This document shows, one piece after another, positions 44,334 through 53,651 of a stretch of 64,000 nt of DNA. This DNA is from Albidovulum litorale (GTDB lineage: Bacteria > Pseudomonadota > Alphaproteobacteria > Rhodobacterales > Rhodobacteraceae): assembly GCF_025751495.1 (NCBI RefSeq), contig NZ_JAOWKZ010000004.1:186001-250000 (forward strand). The letters are read 5' to 3'. Within the stretch, counting starts at the first letter, position 1. The number at the start of each line of letters is the position of its first letter. The notes under the pieces were generated by a model. That model made no database searches and was not told the DNA's origin. It was given only the letters and a program-made list of their open reading frames with translations. The position numbers and the translations under genes were made by a program.

Positions 44334-45683
44334 ATGTCCGCCCATGGTGATCCGATCCCGATGACCGCCCGCAAGTCGGGTCCCCTGAAGGGCCGGGCCG
44401 AGGTGCCGGGGGATAAGTCGATCTCGCACCGCTCGCTCATTCTTGGCGCGATGGCGGTGGGCGAAACCAAGGTCACGGGGCTTCTCGAAGGGCAGGACGT
44501 TCTGGATACCGCCAAGGCGATGCGGGCCTTCGGCGCCGAGGTGATCCAGCACGGGCCGGGCGACTGGTCGGTTCATGGTGTGGGCGTTGGCGGCTTTGCC
44601 GAGCCGTCGAACGTCATTGACTGCGGCAATTCCGGCACCGGCGTGCGGCTGATCATGGGGGCGATGGCGACGACGCCGATCACGGCGACATTCACGGGCG
44701 ATGCGAGCCTCAACAAGCGGCCGATGGGGCGGGTGACTGATCCCTTGGCATTGTTCGGGGCGAAGGCCTATGGCCGTCAGGGTGGCAGGCTGCCGATGAC
44801 CATCGTCGGCGCGGCCGATCCCGTGCCGGTGCGTTACACGGTGCCGATGCCTTCGGCGCAGGTGAAGTCGGCGGTGCTGCTGGCGGGTCTCAATGCCCCC
44901 GGCCAGACCGTGGTGATCGAGAAGGAACCGACCCGCGACCATTCCGAGCGCATGCTGCGCGGCTTTGGTGCGGCACTGACGGTGGAAGCCACTGAAGAGG
45001 GCCATGTCATCACCCTGACCGGCCAGCCGGAGCTGAAGCCCCAGACGGTCGCCGTGCCGCGCGATCCGTCCTCAGCCGCCTTTCCGGTCTGCGCCGCGCT
45101 GATCGTCGAAGGGTCGGATATCCTTGTCCCCGGCGTCAGCCAGAACCCGACTCGCAACGGGCTTTACACAACGCTGGTGGAGATGGGCGCGGATATCGAG
45201 TTCCAGAATCCGCGCGAGGAAGGCGGCGAGCCGGTCGCCGATTTGCGGGTGAAGGCATCATCGCTGAAAGGCATCGAGGTGCCGCCAGAACGCGCGGCCT
45301 CGATGATCGACGAATACCCCGTCCTGTCCGTGGTCGCGGCCTGCGCCGAAGGTACGACGGTGATGCGCGGCGTAAAAGAGCTCCGGGTTAAGGAAAGCGA
45401 CCGCATCGATGCGATGGCGCGGGGGCTCGAAGCCTGCGGTGTGAGGATCGAGGAGGACGAGGATACGCTGATCGTCCACGGCATGGGCCTGGGCGGCGTG
45501 CCGGGCGGCGCGACCTGCAAGAGCCATCTCGACCACCGGATTGCGATGTCCTTCCTCGTTCTCGGCCTTGCCACGCAGAAACCGGTCAGCGTCGATGATG
45601 GTTCGCCCATCGCGACCTCCTTCCCGGTCTTCGAAGGTCTGATGACTGGCCTCGGCGCCACGGTCGAGCGGTCGGACAAGTGA
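44334..45683 (+). CDS. aroA: 3-phosphoshikimate 1-carboxyvinyltransferase, class II-like
   Basis: The 449-residue EPSP synthase joins shikimate 3-phosphate and phosphoenolpyruvate in the shikimate pathway. Motifs include [43 protein letters not shown] and [10 protein letters not shown]. The overall sequence resembles the class II group common in alphaproteobacteria, but the loop reads GNSGTG, with Gly where the well-known CP4 enzyme has Ala. Its stop overlaps the next start (GTGA). cmk-rpsA, often close to aroA, follow after an insertion of about 3.3 kb. Confidence 0.94.
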   Translation: MSAHGDPIPMTARKSGPLKGRAEVPGDKSISHRSLILGAMAVGETKVTGLLEGQDVLDTAKAMRAFGAEVIQHGPGDWSVHGVGVGGFAEPSNVIDCGNSGTGVRLIMGAMATTPITATFTGDASLNKRPMGRVTDPLALFGAKAYGRQGGRLPMTIVGAADPVPVRYTVPMPSAQVKSAVLLAGLNAPGQTVVIEKEPTRDHSERMLRGFGAALTVEATEEGHVITLTGQPELKPQTVAVPRDPSSAAFPVCAALIVEGSDILVPGVSQNPTRNGLYTTLVEMGADIEFQNPREEGGEPVADLRVKASSLKGIEVPPERAASMIDEYPVLSVVAACAEGTTVMRGVKELRVKESDRIDAMARGLEACGVRIEEDEDTLIVHGMGLGGVPGGATCKSHLDHRIAMSFLVLGLATQKPVSVDDGSPIATSFPVFEGLMTGLGATVERSDK

Positions 45684-46177
45684 CTGACGAGGCGTTCAGG
45701 GCGGCTGCCATAACGGCGGCTCTCCTGTTCGTTGCAATGGTTGCCGCGAGCCCGATGGAGTGCGGCGGCGTCTGGGCTGTTTGCAGCTTCGACGCACCGC
45801 ATCTGCCCTATGAGGCCGGGACCGCACGGTCCTATCTGGCGGCTTTGTCCGAAGGTGCGCTGTGGCGGTATCTCTGGATCGTGCAGGCGCTGGATCTCAT
45901 CTTCCCGGCACTTCTCTGTATTACTTTCCGCGAGGCGTTTGAGCATTGGGCGCCGGAGAGGCTGGCGCGACGATTGACCAAGGTCGCGGTTTTTGCAGCC
46001 GGCATCGACTATCTGGAAAACGCGCTCATCCGGGTGATGCTGAAGAACCCCGCAGGTTTCGCCGACGTCGTTGCCACGGCGACAAGTTTTCTGACACTTG
46101 CGAAATGGCTGCTTCTCGCGGTGCTGTTCGGCGCGCTGGCCCGGCTCTGGCTGGGTCAAAGGCGCACGCCCCGGTAG
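45680..46177 (+). CDS. Four-helix membrane protein of unknown function
   Basis: I do not recognise a named family in this 165-residue protein. Hydrophobic segments lie at about 9-26, 62-82, 103-120 and 132-155, with short polar loops. Two Cys residues ([10 protein letters not shown]) sit in the first periplasmic or cytoplasmic loop. The GTG start overlaps the aroA stop, so it is translated with aroA. The C-terminus is basic, consistent with a cytoplasmic end. Confidence 0.65.
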   Translation: MTDEAFRAAAITAALLFVAMVAASPMECGGVWAVCSFDAPHLPYEAGTARSYLAALSEGALWRYLWIVQALDLIFPALLCITFREAFEHWAPERLARRLTKVAVFAAGIDYLENALIRVMLKNPAGFADVVATATSFLTLAKWLLLAVLFGALARLWLGQRRTPR

Positions 46178-46193
46178 GGGCGCGCGCGGGTAA

Positions 46194-46673
46194 TCAGAGT
46201 TCGCTCGCCGCGACGTGCTCGATTTTCGACCAGTTCTCGGTTGCCTTGGTCAGGGCGCCCGAGACATCCTCAAGGAACAGTTCGCGCGTCTTGGCATTCA
46301 GGAAGACATAGAGCTTGCCCTCGTGCACGACCGCGTGGCGGGGGTCGCCGTCGAACTTCTTGCCGACCGAGACGCCATAGGTGCAGAAGCCGCCGTTCTG
46401 CGGCTCATAGGCGGCTGGGTTGGCGTCGAAGGCGGCCTTGTGTTCGGCCGAGGCGAAGTAATAGGCCGCGCCGTTCAGGACGGAGGAGAACTCGCCCTCG
46501 CCGGTGACGACGTCGCCGTTCACGAGCGCGACCGGGTCTGCGCCGTGAAGGCCGACCGGCGCCCCGGCATAGGAGAGGCCCGGCGCGATGTTGAGTTCAT
46601 CGGCCGCGAAGGCGGGGGCGGCGAAGACCGGCAGGGCTGCGGTCAGGGCGGCGATAATGAGAGTGGGTTTCAT
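46194..46673 (-). CDS. Exported YHS-domain protein
   Basis: From ATG 46673 the protein has 159 residues: a signal peptide (hydrophobic about 4-22, cleavage near AFAAD) and a YHS-type domain with GLHGADPVALVNGDVV, YYFASAEHKAAFDANPAAY and CTYGVSVGKKFDGDPRH. Such domains bind metal or occur in copper/heme-linked proteins; the exact role is unknown. AAAGGA six bases upstream decides this start over the ATG at 46688. Confidence 0.82.
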   Translation of the reverse strand: MKPTLIIAALTAALPVFAAPAFAADELNIAPGLSYAGAPVGLHGADPVALVNGDVVTGEGEFSSVLNGAAYYFASAEHKAAFDANPAAYEPQNGGFCTYGVSVGKKFDGDPRHAVVHEGKLYVFLNAKTRELFLEDVSGALTKATENWSKIEHVAASEL

Positions 46674-46712
46674 CAGGTTTCCTTTCATGGGTGACGGGGG
46701 CTGGCCCCCAGT

Positions 46713-48266
46713 TCACCGCAGATAGGCAGGGTCCCTGGTGCCGCCCATGATCATCCGTCCCGTTTGCTTTCCCGATCGTCCCGAACGCGACAGCGCCTCT
46801 TCGTCAAACTGCTTTCCGCCCCAGAATGCGGCAACGCTCGGCCCGGCGGACCGTCTTTCGCGGAAGAGGAACGACAGCACCTCATGCAGCACGACCCGCC
46901 GCCCCATGCGTGAATACCAGCGCATCGCGTGGCGGATTTCGGGATCGGGGTGAAGGTAGGTCCGCCAGAGTGCCTTTGGCCTGAGTTGCAATACGGCCTC
47001 GATCACCTTGACCCAAAGAAAGACGCGCCAGGCTGGGACGTTCGGGGTTTCCAGCACCTGATGCTTGTAATCCCACAGGCGCAGGTCGGGTTGGATCACC
47101 CGACGGGTCGCGGACTGAGCATGGAAGGGCGTCCAGCGATGCGGAGTGGCATAGATCGACATGACCTGATCGGGATCATAGGCCAGTAGCTGACGCAGCA
47201 TGCGCCAGTAGTCGCGGTCGGTTTCCTCCTCAAAGCCCACGGCGAAGGTGCAAAGCCCGATCATGCCATGCTGGCGCAAGAGCCGGATCGCCTCGCGGTC
47301 CTTCGACCGGCTGCCACCCTTCTTGATCGCATTCAGGGTCGCCTCGTCGGTGCCCTCGATCCCCAGCAGAAAGCGCAACACACCTGCCCGTTTGTAAAGA
47401 TGCAGGATATCGGCATCCCGCACGATATCGTCGGCGCGGGTCGAGCCGATGATCGTGACGTTCACATCCTCGGCGATCAGCGCCTCAAGAAACGCCTTCC
47501 ATGCCCGGCGGGATGAGGTGGGGTTTTCGTCGGCGAGGTTGATGAGTTCGACGCCGTGGTCGCGCACAAGCCGGGCGATCTCGGCGGCGAACCTCACCGG
47601 GTCGCGGTGGCGCCAGCGGGTCCAGAAGCCGCGCTGGCCGCAATAGGTGCAAAGATGCGGGCAGCCGGGGGAAAACTGCATGATGACGGCCCGCCGCCCG
47701 CCCCAATAGGAATGCTGGGCGAAGTCGATCAGTTCCCAGCCGATGCGTGTGCCGTCGAGATCGGTCAGCATCGGGGCTGAATGTGTTGCAACTGGCCTGC
47801 CGTTTTCCCGATAGGCCAGACCGGCGATTTCGACCAGCGGCTGGCGGGCAGCGAGGGCCGCGATCAGGGCAGGCGCGGTCACCTCGCCCTCGCCGTGCAC
47901 GATGATGTCGATCTCGGGCACCTCGGCCAGAACATCCTGCCAGTGATAGGTGGGAAAGACCCCACCATAGATGATCGTGAGGTCTGGTCGGGCCCGTTTC
48001 AGCGCGCGGGCAATCTCGACCACCGTCGGATTGGCGGAACTAGAGCCGGAATGCCCGATCAGCACCGCATCGGGGCAATCGTAGAGACATTCGACCACGA
48101 TCCGCGCCATATCCATCGGATCGGGATCGGCGTTAACCAACCGCACCCGATGGCCCGCGTCGATCAGGGGGCCGCCGATTGAGAGTAGACCGAAGGGTGG
48201 CAGGTGCTCACTCGGGACACGGCTGCCGATGGCGGTGTGGGGCGGGTTCAGAAGGGTCAGGCGCAT
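46713..48266 (-). CDS. bchE: B12-binding radical SAM protein, BchE-type (Mg-protoporphyrin IX monomethyl ester anaerobic oxidative cyclase-like)
   Basis: The 517-residue protein has an N-terminal cobalamin-binding domain (about 1-150) and a radical SAM core with C202-x3-C206-x2-C209 in FSPGCPHLCTYCGQ. Long stretches are close to BchE as I remember it: FWTRWRHRDPVRF, INLADENPTSSRRAW, IIGSTRADDIVRDADILHLY, YDPDQVMSIYATPHRWTPF, KALWRTYLHPD and RHAMRWYSRMGRRV. BchE closes the isocyclic ring of bacteriochlorophyll without oxygen. No other photosynthesis gene is in the window, so it may be a stray bchE or a paralogue with another substrate. Confidence 0.72.
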   Translation of the reverse strand: MRLTLLNPPHTAIGSRVPSEHLPPFGLLSIGGPLIDAGHRVRLVNADPDPMDMARIVVECLYDCPDAVLIGHSGSSSANPTVVEIARALKRARPDLTIIYGGVFPTYHWQDVLAEVPEIDIIVHGEGEVTAPALIAALAARQPLVEIAGLAYRENGRPVATHSAPMLTDLDGTRIGWELIDFAQHSYWGGRRAVIMQFSPGCPHLCTYCGQRGFWTRWRHRDPVRFAAEIARLVRDHGVELINLADENPTSSRRAWKAFLEALIAEDVNVTIIGSTRADDIVRDADILHLYKRAGVLRFLLGIEGTDEATLNAIKKGGSRSKDREAIRLLRQHGMIGLCTFAVGFEEETDRDYWRMLRQLLAYDPDQVMSIYATPHRWTPFHAQSATRRVIQPDLRLWDYKHQVLETPNVPAWRVFLWVKVIEAVLQLRPKALWRTYLHPDPEIRHAMRWYSRMGRRVVLHEVLSFLFRERRSAGPSVAAFWGGKQFDEEALSRSGRSGKQTGRMIMGGTRDPAYLR

Positions 48267-48341
48267 GGGGTCTCCGGTCTGTTGGTCAGACCGGAAGTAG
48301 CCCGGCAGGCAGCAGGCGACGGTGACGGCTTCAGCAGAATG

Positions 48342-48983
48342 TCAGCAGAGCGTGGCAACGGTACCGACGGTCACGCCCTGCAGCCCGGCCTGCTGCGCCA
48401 CCTTGTCCCAGCCGTTTTGGCGCGCGGTCAGGATGGCATCGGAGAGCAGGGTCACGTTATATCCATGCTGTAGTGCGGCCATACATGTGGCGCGAACACA
48501 GTGCTCGCCGTCCAGACCAGCGATCCGCAAATGCGCGACATCATGTTGTGCAAGCAGGCGGTCGAGTTCGCCGGATGCAAATGCATCCTTGACCTCCTTG
48601 CTCAGAACATGGTCCGACAGGGCGGCAACCTCCGGCACAAGATCGCTGCCTGCCGTGCCGTCCATTCCCTTGCCGCCGAGGGCGAGTCGCGCAAGCAGCC
48701 GCAGGGACGGGCTGCGGACCGCCTGCCGGACCGCGATCACCGGCCATCCGTTCCTTCGCGCCTGAAGCGCTGCCCGGGATGCCGCTTCCAGGGCCTGGGC
48801 GCGTTGCTCGGGCGGGTAGGGGCCGTCGTCGAGGAAATCTTTCTGCAAGTCGATGAGAAGGAGAGCGGTTCCCTGACGCCGGTCGCCGATATCCTCAGCG
48901 CGGCTGACCCGGACGAAGCGCCAGAGCGTGATGGCGAGCCAGAGGAAGATAGCAAGGGCGGCGAGTGAAACTGCGAGGATCAT
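48342..48983 (-). CDS. Isochorismatase-like cysteine hydrolase with membrane anchor
   Basis: The 213-residue protein has an N-terminal hydrophobic helix (about 2-22) followed by an isochorismatase fold with the Asp-Lys-Cys triad: D45 in LLIDLQKDF, K129 in HVLSKEVKDAF and C162 in GLDGEHCVRATC. Such enzymes hydrolyse amides or vinyl ethers; the substrate is unknown. The membrane anchor is unusual for the family. It overlaps the MarR gene by 4 bases and is probably controlled by it. Confidence 0.8.
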   Translation of the reverse strand: MILAVSLAALAIFLWLAITLWRFVRVSRAEDIGDRRQGTALLLIDLQKDFLDDGPYPPEQRAQALEAASRAALQARRNGWPVIAVRQAVRSPSLRLLARLALGGKGMDGTAGSDLVPEVAALSDHVLSKEVKDAFASGELDRLLAQHDVAHLRIAGLDGEHCVRATCMAALQHGYNVTLLSDAILTARQNGWDKVAQQAGLQGVTVGTVATLC

Positions 48984-49423
48984 GCCGGTTCCTCCCCGTT
49001 GATCTGCCGGAATGCCGAAATCAGCCCGTCGCTGACCCGTTTCGCTGCAGCGATGTCGGCCGGGTCGAACTGCCGGGCGATCCTTGAGACAATCTCCGCC
49101 TCACGGGTCAGGGCCTTGCCGATGGCATCGCGACCCGCTTCGGTCAGGTCCACCAGATGGGATGCCTTGTGGGCCGGGTTCGGGTGACGCGTGGTGAATC
49201 CCGCCGCCTCTGTCTCGTTGACCATGATCTGGACATATTGGCGTTGAATCGACAAGTGGCGCGCCAATGCGGGCACCGTCATTGGTCCGTCGGAAAAGAG
49301 GATCTCAAGCACCGCACGCATTCTTACCGTCAGACCGGTGCCATCGAGGCCCGCGGCAACGGCGGTTTCAATCTGCTGAAGCAGGGGTCGGGTCTGCCAA
49401 ATGATTTTGTGTAGATCCTTCAT
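48980..49423 (-). CDS. MarR-family transcriptional regulator
   Basis: The protein (147 residues from ATG 49423; a GTG at 49432 adds three) has the MarR winged helix: LTVRMRAVLEILFSDGPMTV, ALARHLSIQRQYVQIMVNE and the wing TTRHPNPAHKASHLVDLT. It overlaps the start of the cysteine hydrolase gene and very likely represses both through a row of palindromes that run into its own start region. No clear Shine-Dalgarno sequence is seen, so a leaderless or weakly initiated message is possible. Confidence 0.88.
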   Translation of the reverse strand: MKDLHKIIWQTRPLLQQIETAVAAGLDGTGLTVRMRAVLEILFSDGPMTVPALARHLSIQRQYVQIMVNETEAAGFTTRHPNPAHKASHLVDLTEAGRDAIGKALTREAEIVSRIARQFDPADIAAAKRVSDGLISAFRQINGEEPA

Positions 49424-49459
49424 GACATGCACATTGTCATAATGACATTAATAATGTCA
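49423..49459. promoter_or_regulatory. Palindromic operator array at the MarR gene start
   Basis: Three palindromes overlap: TGACA-N7-TGTCA (49423-49439), TGTCATAATGACA (49436-49448, perfect) and TGACATTAATAATGTCA (49443-49459, perfect 7-bp arms). The outer two are both 17 bp and start 20 bp apart, so they lie on the same face of the helix. This is a typical arrangement for MarR autoregulation. Confidence 0.65.
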
Positions 49460-49520
49460 ATAAAGCCGAATTGAGCTTGCCGATACTTTGGCCTAGTCAG
49501 AGTACCGGAGGAGTCGACGC

Positions 49521-50117
49521 ATGATCTTCACGGTGGCAATCGACGGACCGGCAGCGGCGGGAAAAGGCACGATCAGCCGTGCCGTGGCGCGGCATTTCGG
49601 CTTTGCCCATCTCGATACCGGGCTGCTCTATCGTGCCGTCGGGGCCAAGGGCGGCGATCCCGTGGAAGCCGCACGCAGCCTGAGCGAAGCCGACCTGACC
49701 CGCGATGATCTGAGAACATTGGAGGCCGGTCAGGCCGCGAGCCGGGTAGCGGTGATCCCGGAGGTGCGGGCGGCCCTGACCGAATTCCAGCGAAGCTTCG
49801 CCCGGCGCGAGGGCGGCGCGGTGCTCGATGGCCGCGATATCGGCACTGTGATCTGCCCCGAGGCGGAGGTGAAGCTTTTTGTCACCGCCAGCGCCGAAGT
49901 CCGGGCGCATCGCCGTTGGCTGGAAGTGGGGGGTGATGAAGCTCAGGTGCTGGCGGAGGTGATCGAGCGCGACAAACGGGATGCAGAACGGGCTACGGCC
50001 CCGCTGAAACCCGCCGACGATGCGGTCTTGCTAGATACGACGGAACTCTCTATAGACGCAGCCGTCCATAAGGCGATTGAGGCCATAGAAAAACGGATTG
50101 AGCAGGGTCGGGCGTAA
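49521..50117 (+). CDS. cmk: Cytidylate kinase
   Basis: The 198-residue kinase phosphorylates CMP and dCMP. The P-loop is [18 protein letters not shown], followed by [12 protein letters not shown], and the CMP-binding region has [16 protein letters not shown]. It is a little shorter than enteric Cmk. GGAGGAG precedes the start. The downstream neighbour is rpsA, the conserved order in proteobacteria. Confidence 0.93.
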   Translation: MIFTVAIDGPAAAGKGTISRAVARHFGFAHLDTGLLYRAVGAKGGDPVEAARSLSEADLTRDDLRTLEAGQAASRVAVIPEVRAALTEFQRSFARREGGAVLDGRDIGTVICPEAEVKLFVTASAEVRAHRRWLEVGGDEAQVLAEVIERDKRDAERATAPLKPADDAVLLDTTELSIDAAVHKAIEAIEKRIEQGRA

Positions 50118-50223
50118 GCTGCGGCCCTTTGTCTTTGTCCGGGGCTTGCCCGAAAGACGCGAAACCAAAGACCGGCGGAGCCAACCGCATGGCCAGAAAC
50201 ACATGAAAAGGAACTGAACACGC

Positions 50224-51909
50224 ATGTGCGCTAAAGCGACCATGGAGGAATTCGAAGCCCTCCTCAAAGAAAGCTTCGAGATCGACACCCCCGAAGAGGG
50301 CTCGGTCGTCAAAGGCAAGGTGATCGCCATTGAGGCGGGCCAGGCCATCATCGATGTCGGCTACAAGATGGAAGGCCGCGTCGATCTCAAGGAATTCGCA
50401 AATCCCGGCGAACAGGCCGAAATCGCCGTCGGCGATGAGGTCGAGGTCTATCTCGACCGGGTCGAGAACGTCCGGGGCGAAGCTGTCATCAGCCGCGAGA
50501 AAGCCCGCCGTGAAGAGGCATGGGATCGTCTCGAAAAGGCCTATGCTGCGGAAGAGCGCGTCGACGGCGCCATCTTCGGCCGCGTCAAAGGTGGCTTCAC
50601 CGTCGATCTGGGTGGCGCGGTTGCGTTCCTGCCCGGCTCGCAGGTCGATGTCCGTCCGGTGCGCGATGCTGGCCCGCTTATGGGCATGAAGCAGCCGTTC
50701 CAGATCCTCAAGATGGATCGCCGCCGGGGCAACATCGTCGTTTCCCGCCGCGCGATCCTCGAAGAGAGCCGCGCCGAACAGCGCGCCGAGGTTATCGGCA
50801 ACCTCTCCGAAGGCCAGACGGTCGACGGCGTGGTCAAGAACATCACCGAATACGGTGCGTTCGTTGATCTCGGCGGCGTTGACGGCCTCCTTCATGTCAC
50901 CGATATGGCGTGGCGCCGCGTCAACCACCCGAACGAGATCCTGTCGATCGGCGAGACCGTGAAGGTCCAGGTCATCAAGATCAACAAGGAAACCCACCGT
51001 ATCTCGCTCGGCATGAAGCAGCTTCAGTCCGACCCGTGGGATTCAGTGGAACAAAAGTTCGCGCTGGGCTCGGTCCACAAGGGCCGCGTCACGAACATCA
51101 CCGATTACGGTGCGTTCGTCGAACTGGAAGCGGGTGTCGAGGGCCTCGTCCACGTCTCCGAAATGTCCTGGACCAAGAAGAACGTCCATCCGGGCAAGAT
51201 CGTCTCCACCTCGCAGGAAGTGGACGTCATGGTGCTGGAGATCGACACCGCGAAGCGTCGCGTATCGCTCGGCCTCAAGCAGACGATGCGCAACCCGTGG
51301 GAAGTCTTCTCGGAAACCCATCCCGTGGGCACCGAGATCGAGGGCGAAGTCAAGAACATCACCGAATTCGGTCTGTTCATCGGCCTCGAGAACGACATCG
51401 ACGGCATGGTTCACCTCTCCGACCTCAGCTGGGAACAGCGCGGCGAGGATGCGATCCAGAACTACCGCAAGGGCGACGTGGTCAAGGCCGCTGTCACCGA
51501 GGTGGATGTCGAGAAGGAGCGTATCTCGCTTTCGGTCAAGGCGCTGGGCGAAGACACGTTCTCGGATGCCGTTGACGGCGTGAAGCGTGGCTCGGTCATC
51601 ACCACGACCGTCACTGCGATCGAGGATGGCGGCATTGAGGTTGAGTACAACGGCATGAAGTCCTTCATCCGCCGTTCGGACCTTGCCCGCGACCGCGCCG
51701 ACCAGCGCCCCGAGCGCTTCCAGGTCGGCGACCATGTCGACGCCCGCGTTACCAACGTGGACAGCAAGACCCGCCGTCTCGGCCTGTCGATCAAGGCGCG
51801 CGAGATCGCCGAAGAGAAGGAAGCCGTGGAACAGTACGGCTCGTCCGACTCGGGCGCTTCGCTGGGCGATATCCTTGGCGCCGCGCTCAAGGGCTCGGGT
51901 GACAAGTAA
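50224..51909 (+). CDS. rpsA: 30S ribosomal protein S1
   Basis: The 561-residue protein contains six S1 RNA-binding repeats, for example GVVKNITEYGAFVDLGGVDG, RVTNITDYGAFVELEAGVEG and EVKNITEFGLFIGLENDIDG. S1 helps mRNA bind the 30S subunit. The leader (50118-50223) has an AAGGAA about ten bases before the ATG; in other bacteria S1 represses its own leader, which is possible here. A strong terminator follows, separating it from ihfB. Confidence 0.97.
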   Translation: MCAKATMEEFEALLKESFEIDTPEEGSVVKGKVIAIEAGQAIIDVGYKMEGRVDLKEFANPGEQAEIAVGDEVEVYLDRVENVRGEAVISREKARREEAWDRLEKAYAAEERVDGAIFGRVKGGFTVDLGGAVAFLPGSQVDVRPVRDAGPLMGMKQPFQILKMDRRRGNIVVSRRAILEESRAEQRAEVIGNLSEGQTVDGVVKNITEYGAFVDLGGVDGLLHVTDMAWRRVNHPNEILSIGETVKVQVIKINKETHRISLGMKQLQSDPWDSVEQKFALGSVHKGRVTNITDYGAFVELEAGVEGLVHVSEMSWTKKNVHPGKIVSTSQEVDVMVLEIDTAKRRVSLGLKQTMRNPWEVFSETHPVGTEIEGEVKNITEFGLFIGLENDIDGMVHLSDLSWEQRGEDAIQNYRKGDVVKAAVTEVDVEKERISLSVKALGEDTFSDAVDGVKRGSVITTTVTAIEDGGIEVEYNGMKSFIRRSDLARDRADQRPERFQVGDHVDARVTNVDSKTRRLGLSIKAREIAEEKEAVEQYGSSDSGASLGDILGAALKGSGDK

Positions 51910-51934
51910 GCATTGCGCCTCTTGGCGTGACGGC

Positions 51935-51962
51935 AAGGCCCCGCGTGATCGCGGGGCCTTTT
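51935..51962 (+). terminator. Intrinsic terminator of rpsA
   Basis: An 11-bp perfect stem (AAGGCCCCGCG, 51935-51945; CGCGGGGCCTT, 51950-51960) with a TGAT loop ends in a T tract, 26 bases after the rpsA stop codon. Confidence 0.9.
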
Positions 51963-51972
51963 CCGTTTTGGG

Positions 51973-53052
51973 TCAGTCATTCCAGGCGGCGAGACCCATC
52001 AGCATTCGATTGATCCGGGCGCTGCCCTGCTTCAGCACGAGTTGGCGCCATCCGTGGTCGCGCAGCGTCGTCGCGTCTCGACAAAAGTCGCGCAGCCCGG
52101 GCTGGTCGGGTTCAAGTTGCCCCTCATGCCGCAGCCACCGCTCAAACCGATCCTGACGGAACACACTGAATGCGTCGCCGGTTCCGAACTCGATCACTGA
52201 ACCGACAATGCGGGCGTCGGGCAGTTCTTGGGCGATGGCACCGCACAAAAGCCCTTCATATGGCGGAACGGATCCGGCCCTGAACCCCGACGAGCCGTCT
52301 CCGTCGAGTTGCCACCATTTCATGGCCCGTGCCCGCTCGTCACTGTCCGCCGCTGCGAAGATCAGGTGCACGATCTCGCCATAGTCTCCGACACCGGTAT
52401 GAAAATCGATGAACCCGATTTTCGCCGCGCCGTTAAAGTGATCATTGAGGATGCGCCGGAATGTAAGGTTGGCCCAGTCTGGGCCGGTTCCGGTATAGAA
52501 TATGCCTTTCGGGTCTTGCGATTGGCCCGAGATTGCCCGGCCTTCGATATCCCATCCGTTCTGATCCAGATAGGAGCAGTAGGCACGCCACGCGCGCAGA
52601 TCCTCAGCGGCATCCGATTGATCTGTGTGAAAATACGGAGCCAATTGGCGGTAAGCTTGGTTTTCCGGAACGGGCCAGGCCGTGTGGAAATTCCGGTTGA
52701 GATCGATATTGGCCTCGGTCGTTCGCAGCATATGCGAAAACCCCCAGGGGTTTACGCCGTGGACGAGAACAACGCGCAACCCGGGCGGCAGAGCCTTCGG
52801 GGCTTCGCTTTGCAGCCACTTGACCTGAGCCGCTGAACCTGTGAAGGCCTCGCCCCCATGGACGCCCGATATTACGATTGCGGCTTTGTCTGCCTGTGCT
52901 GGCCCGAGAACCGCGACGTCGACGGACAGCGCTTCGCCCTGTGCGCCGAACACGTCCGACCGTCCATAACTGAAGTTCTCTGCACCCGCGTTTCCTGCGG
53001 CCGCCATGAAGGTTGTACGGGCTTGTGAGTAAGTCGTGCTGAACTCGTGCAT
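51973..53052 (-). CDS. DUF2817 family M14-like zinc carboxypeptidase
   Basis: The 359-residue protein belongs to DUF2817, related to M14 metallocarboxypeptidases. H65-x2-E68 in ISGVHGGEAFTGS and H218 in FIDFHTGVGDYGE are the expected zinc ligands, and VNPWGFSHMLRTTEANIDLNRNF is the family signature region. No signal peptide is visible. It may cleave small peptides or amide-linked amino acids. It is inserted in reverse between rpsA and ihfB, which are neighbours in related genomes. Confidence 0.8.
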   Translation of the reverse strand: MHEFSTTYSQARTTFMAAAGNAGAENFSYGRSDVFGAQGEALSVDVAVLGPAQADKAAIVISGVHGGEAFTGSAAQVKWLQSEAPKALPPGLRVVLVHGVNPWGFSHMLRTTEANIDLNRNFHTAWPVPENQAYRQLAPYFHTDQSDAAEDLRAWRAYCSYLDQNGWDIEGRAISGQSQDPKGIFYTGTGPDWANLTFRRILNDHFNGAAKIGFIDFHTGVGDYGEIVHLIFAAADSDERARAMKWWQLDGDGSSGFRAGSVPPYEGLLCGAIAQELPDARIVGSVIEFGTGDAFSVFRQDRFERWLRHEGQLEPDQPGLRDFCRDATTLRDHGWRQLVLKQGSARINRMLMGLAAWND

Positions 53053-53360
53053 CTTGTGCTCGCAGGACGGTTGCCACGGGTAAACTTACCACGTTCCACG
53101 GGCTTTGAAGCGCTGAATCGTTCCGCGAATCGGTCCGATGATCACACAGTCCGTTGGCGTACAATCGAGGTTCCCATTGCCTGAGTGCTGCACCGCAATG
53201 CCGGTCAGTGCTACGGAATCACCCCGATTTCTGCTGCGGTGCCGCGAAAATTGTTGATTTTCCAAAGGCTTTCCTGTTTGTCGATACGTCGATTGCGCCT
53301 ATAGTTCGGGCAAAGAAAATCTGCGGCTGCCGGTAAGATGGCCGACAAGGGGGGTTGTGA
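53053..53360. other. Intergenic region upstream of ihfB
   Basis: These 308 bases carry the divergent leaders of the DUF2817 gene and ihfB. Apart from the candidate ihfB promoter at 53278-53305, no supported gene is present; the open frame at 53154-53336 has no family features. Confidence 0.5.
53278..53305 (+). promoter_or_regulatory. Candidate sigma-70 promoter of ihfB
   Basis: TTGTCG (53278-53283) and TATAGT (53300-53305) are separated by 16 bases and precede the ihfB start by 55 bases. Both hexamers are close to the housekeeping consensus. Confidence 0.45.
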
Positions 53361-53642
53361 ATGATCCGGTCCGAATTGATCCAGAAGATCTCCGAAGAGA
53401 ATCCGCATCTTTTTCAGCGCGACGTCGAGCGGATCGTGAATACGATCTTTGAAGAGATCATTGAGGCGTTGGCGCGCGGGGATCGGGTCGAACTTCGCGG
53501 TTTCGGGGCGTTTTCGGTGAAGAAGCGCGATGCCCGCACCGGCCGCAATCCGCGCACGGGTGAATCCGTCGAGGTCGAGGAAAAGCATGTTCCCTTCTTC
53601 AAGACCGGAAAGCTCTTGCGGGACCGTCTCAACGGGGGGTAA
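53361..53642 (+). CDS. ihfB: Integration host factor beta subunit
   Basis: The 93-residue HU/IHF-family DNA-bending protein has the signature [20 protein letters not shown] and the arm [20 protein letters not shown] (Pro at the intercalating position). The [17 protein letters not shown] start is typical of IhfB. It forms a heterodimer with IhfA, which is not in this window. AGGGGGG-like bases precede the ATG. lapA follows nine bases after the stop. Confidence 0.95.
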   Translation: MIRSELIQKISEENPHLFQRDVERIVNTIFEEIIEALARGDRVELRGFGAFSVKKRDARTGRNPRTGESVEVEEKHVPFFKTGKLLRDRLNGG

Positions 53643-53651
53643 GGATCGCGC

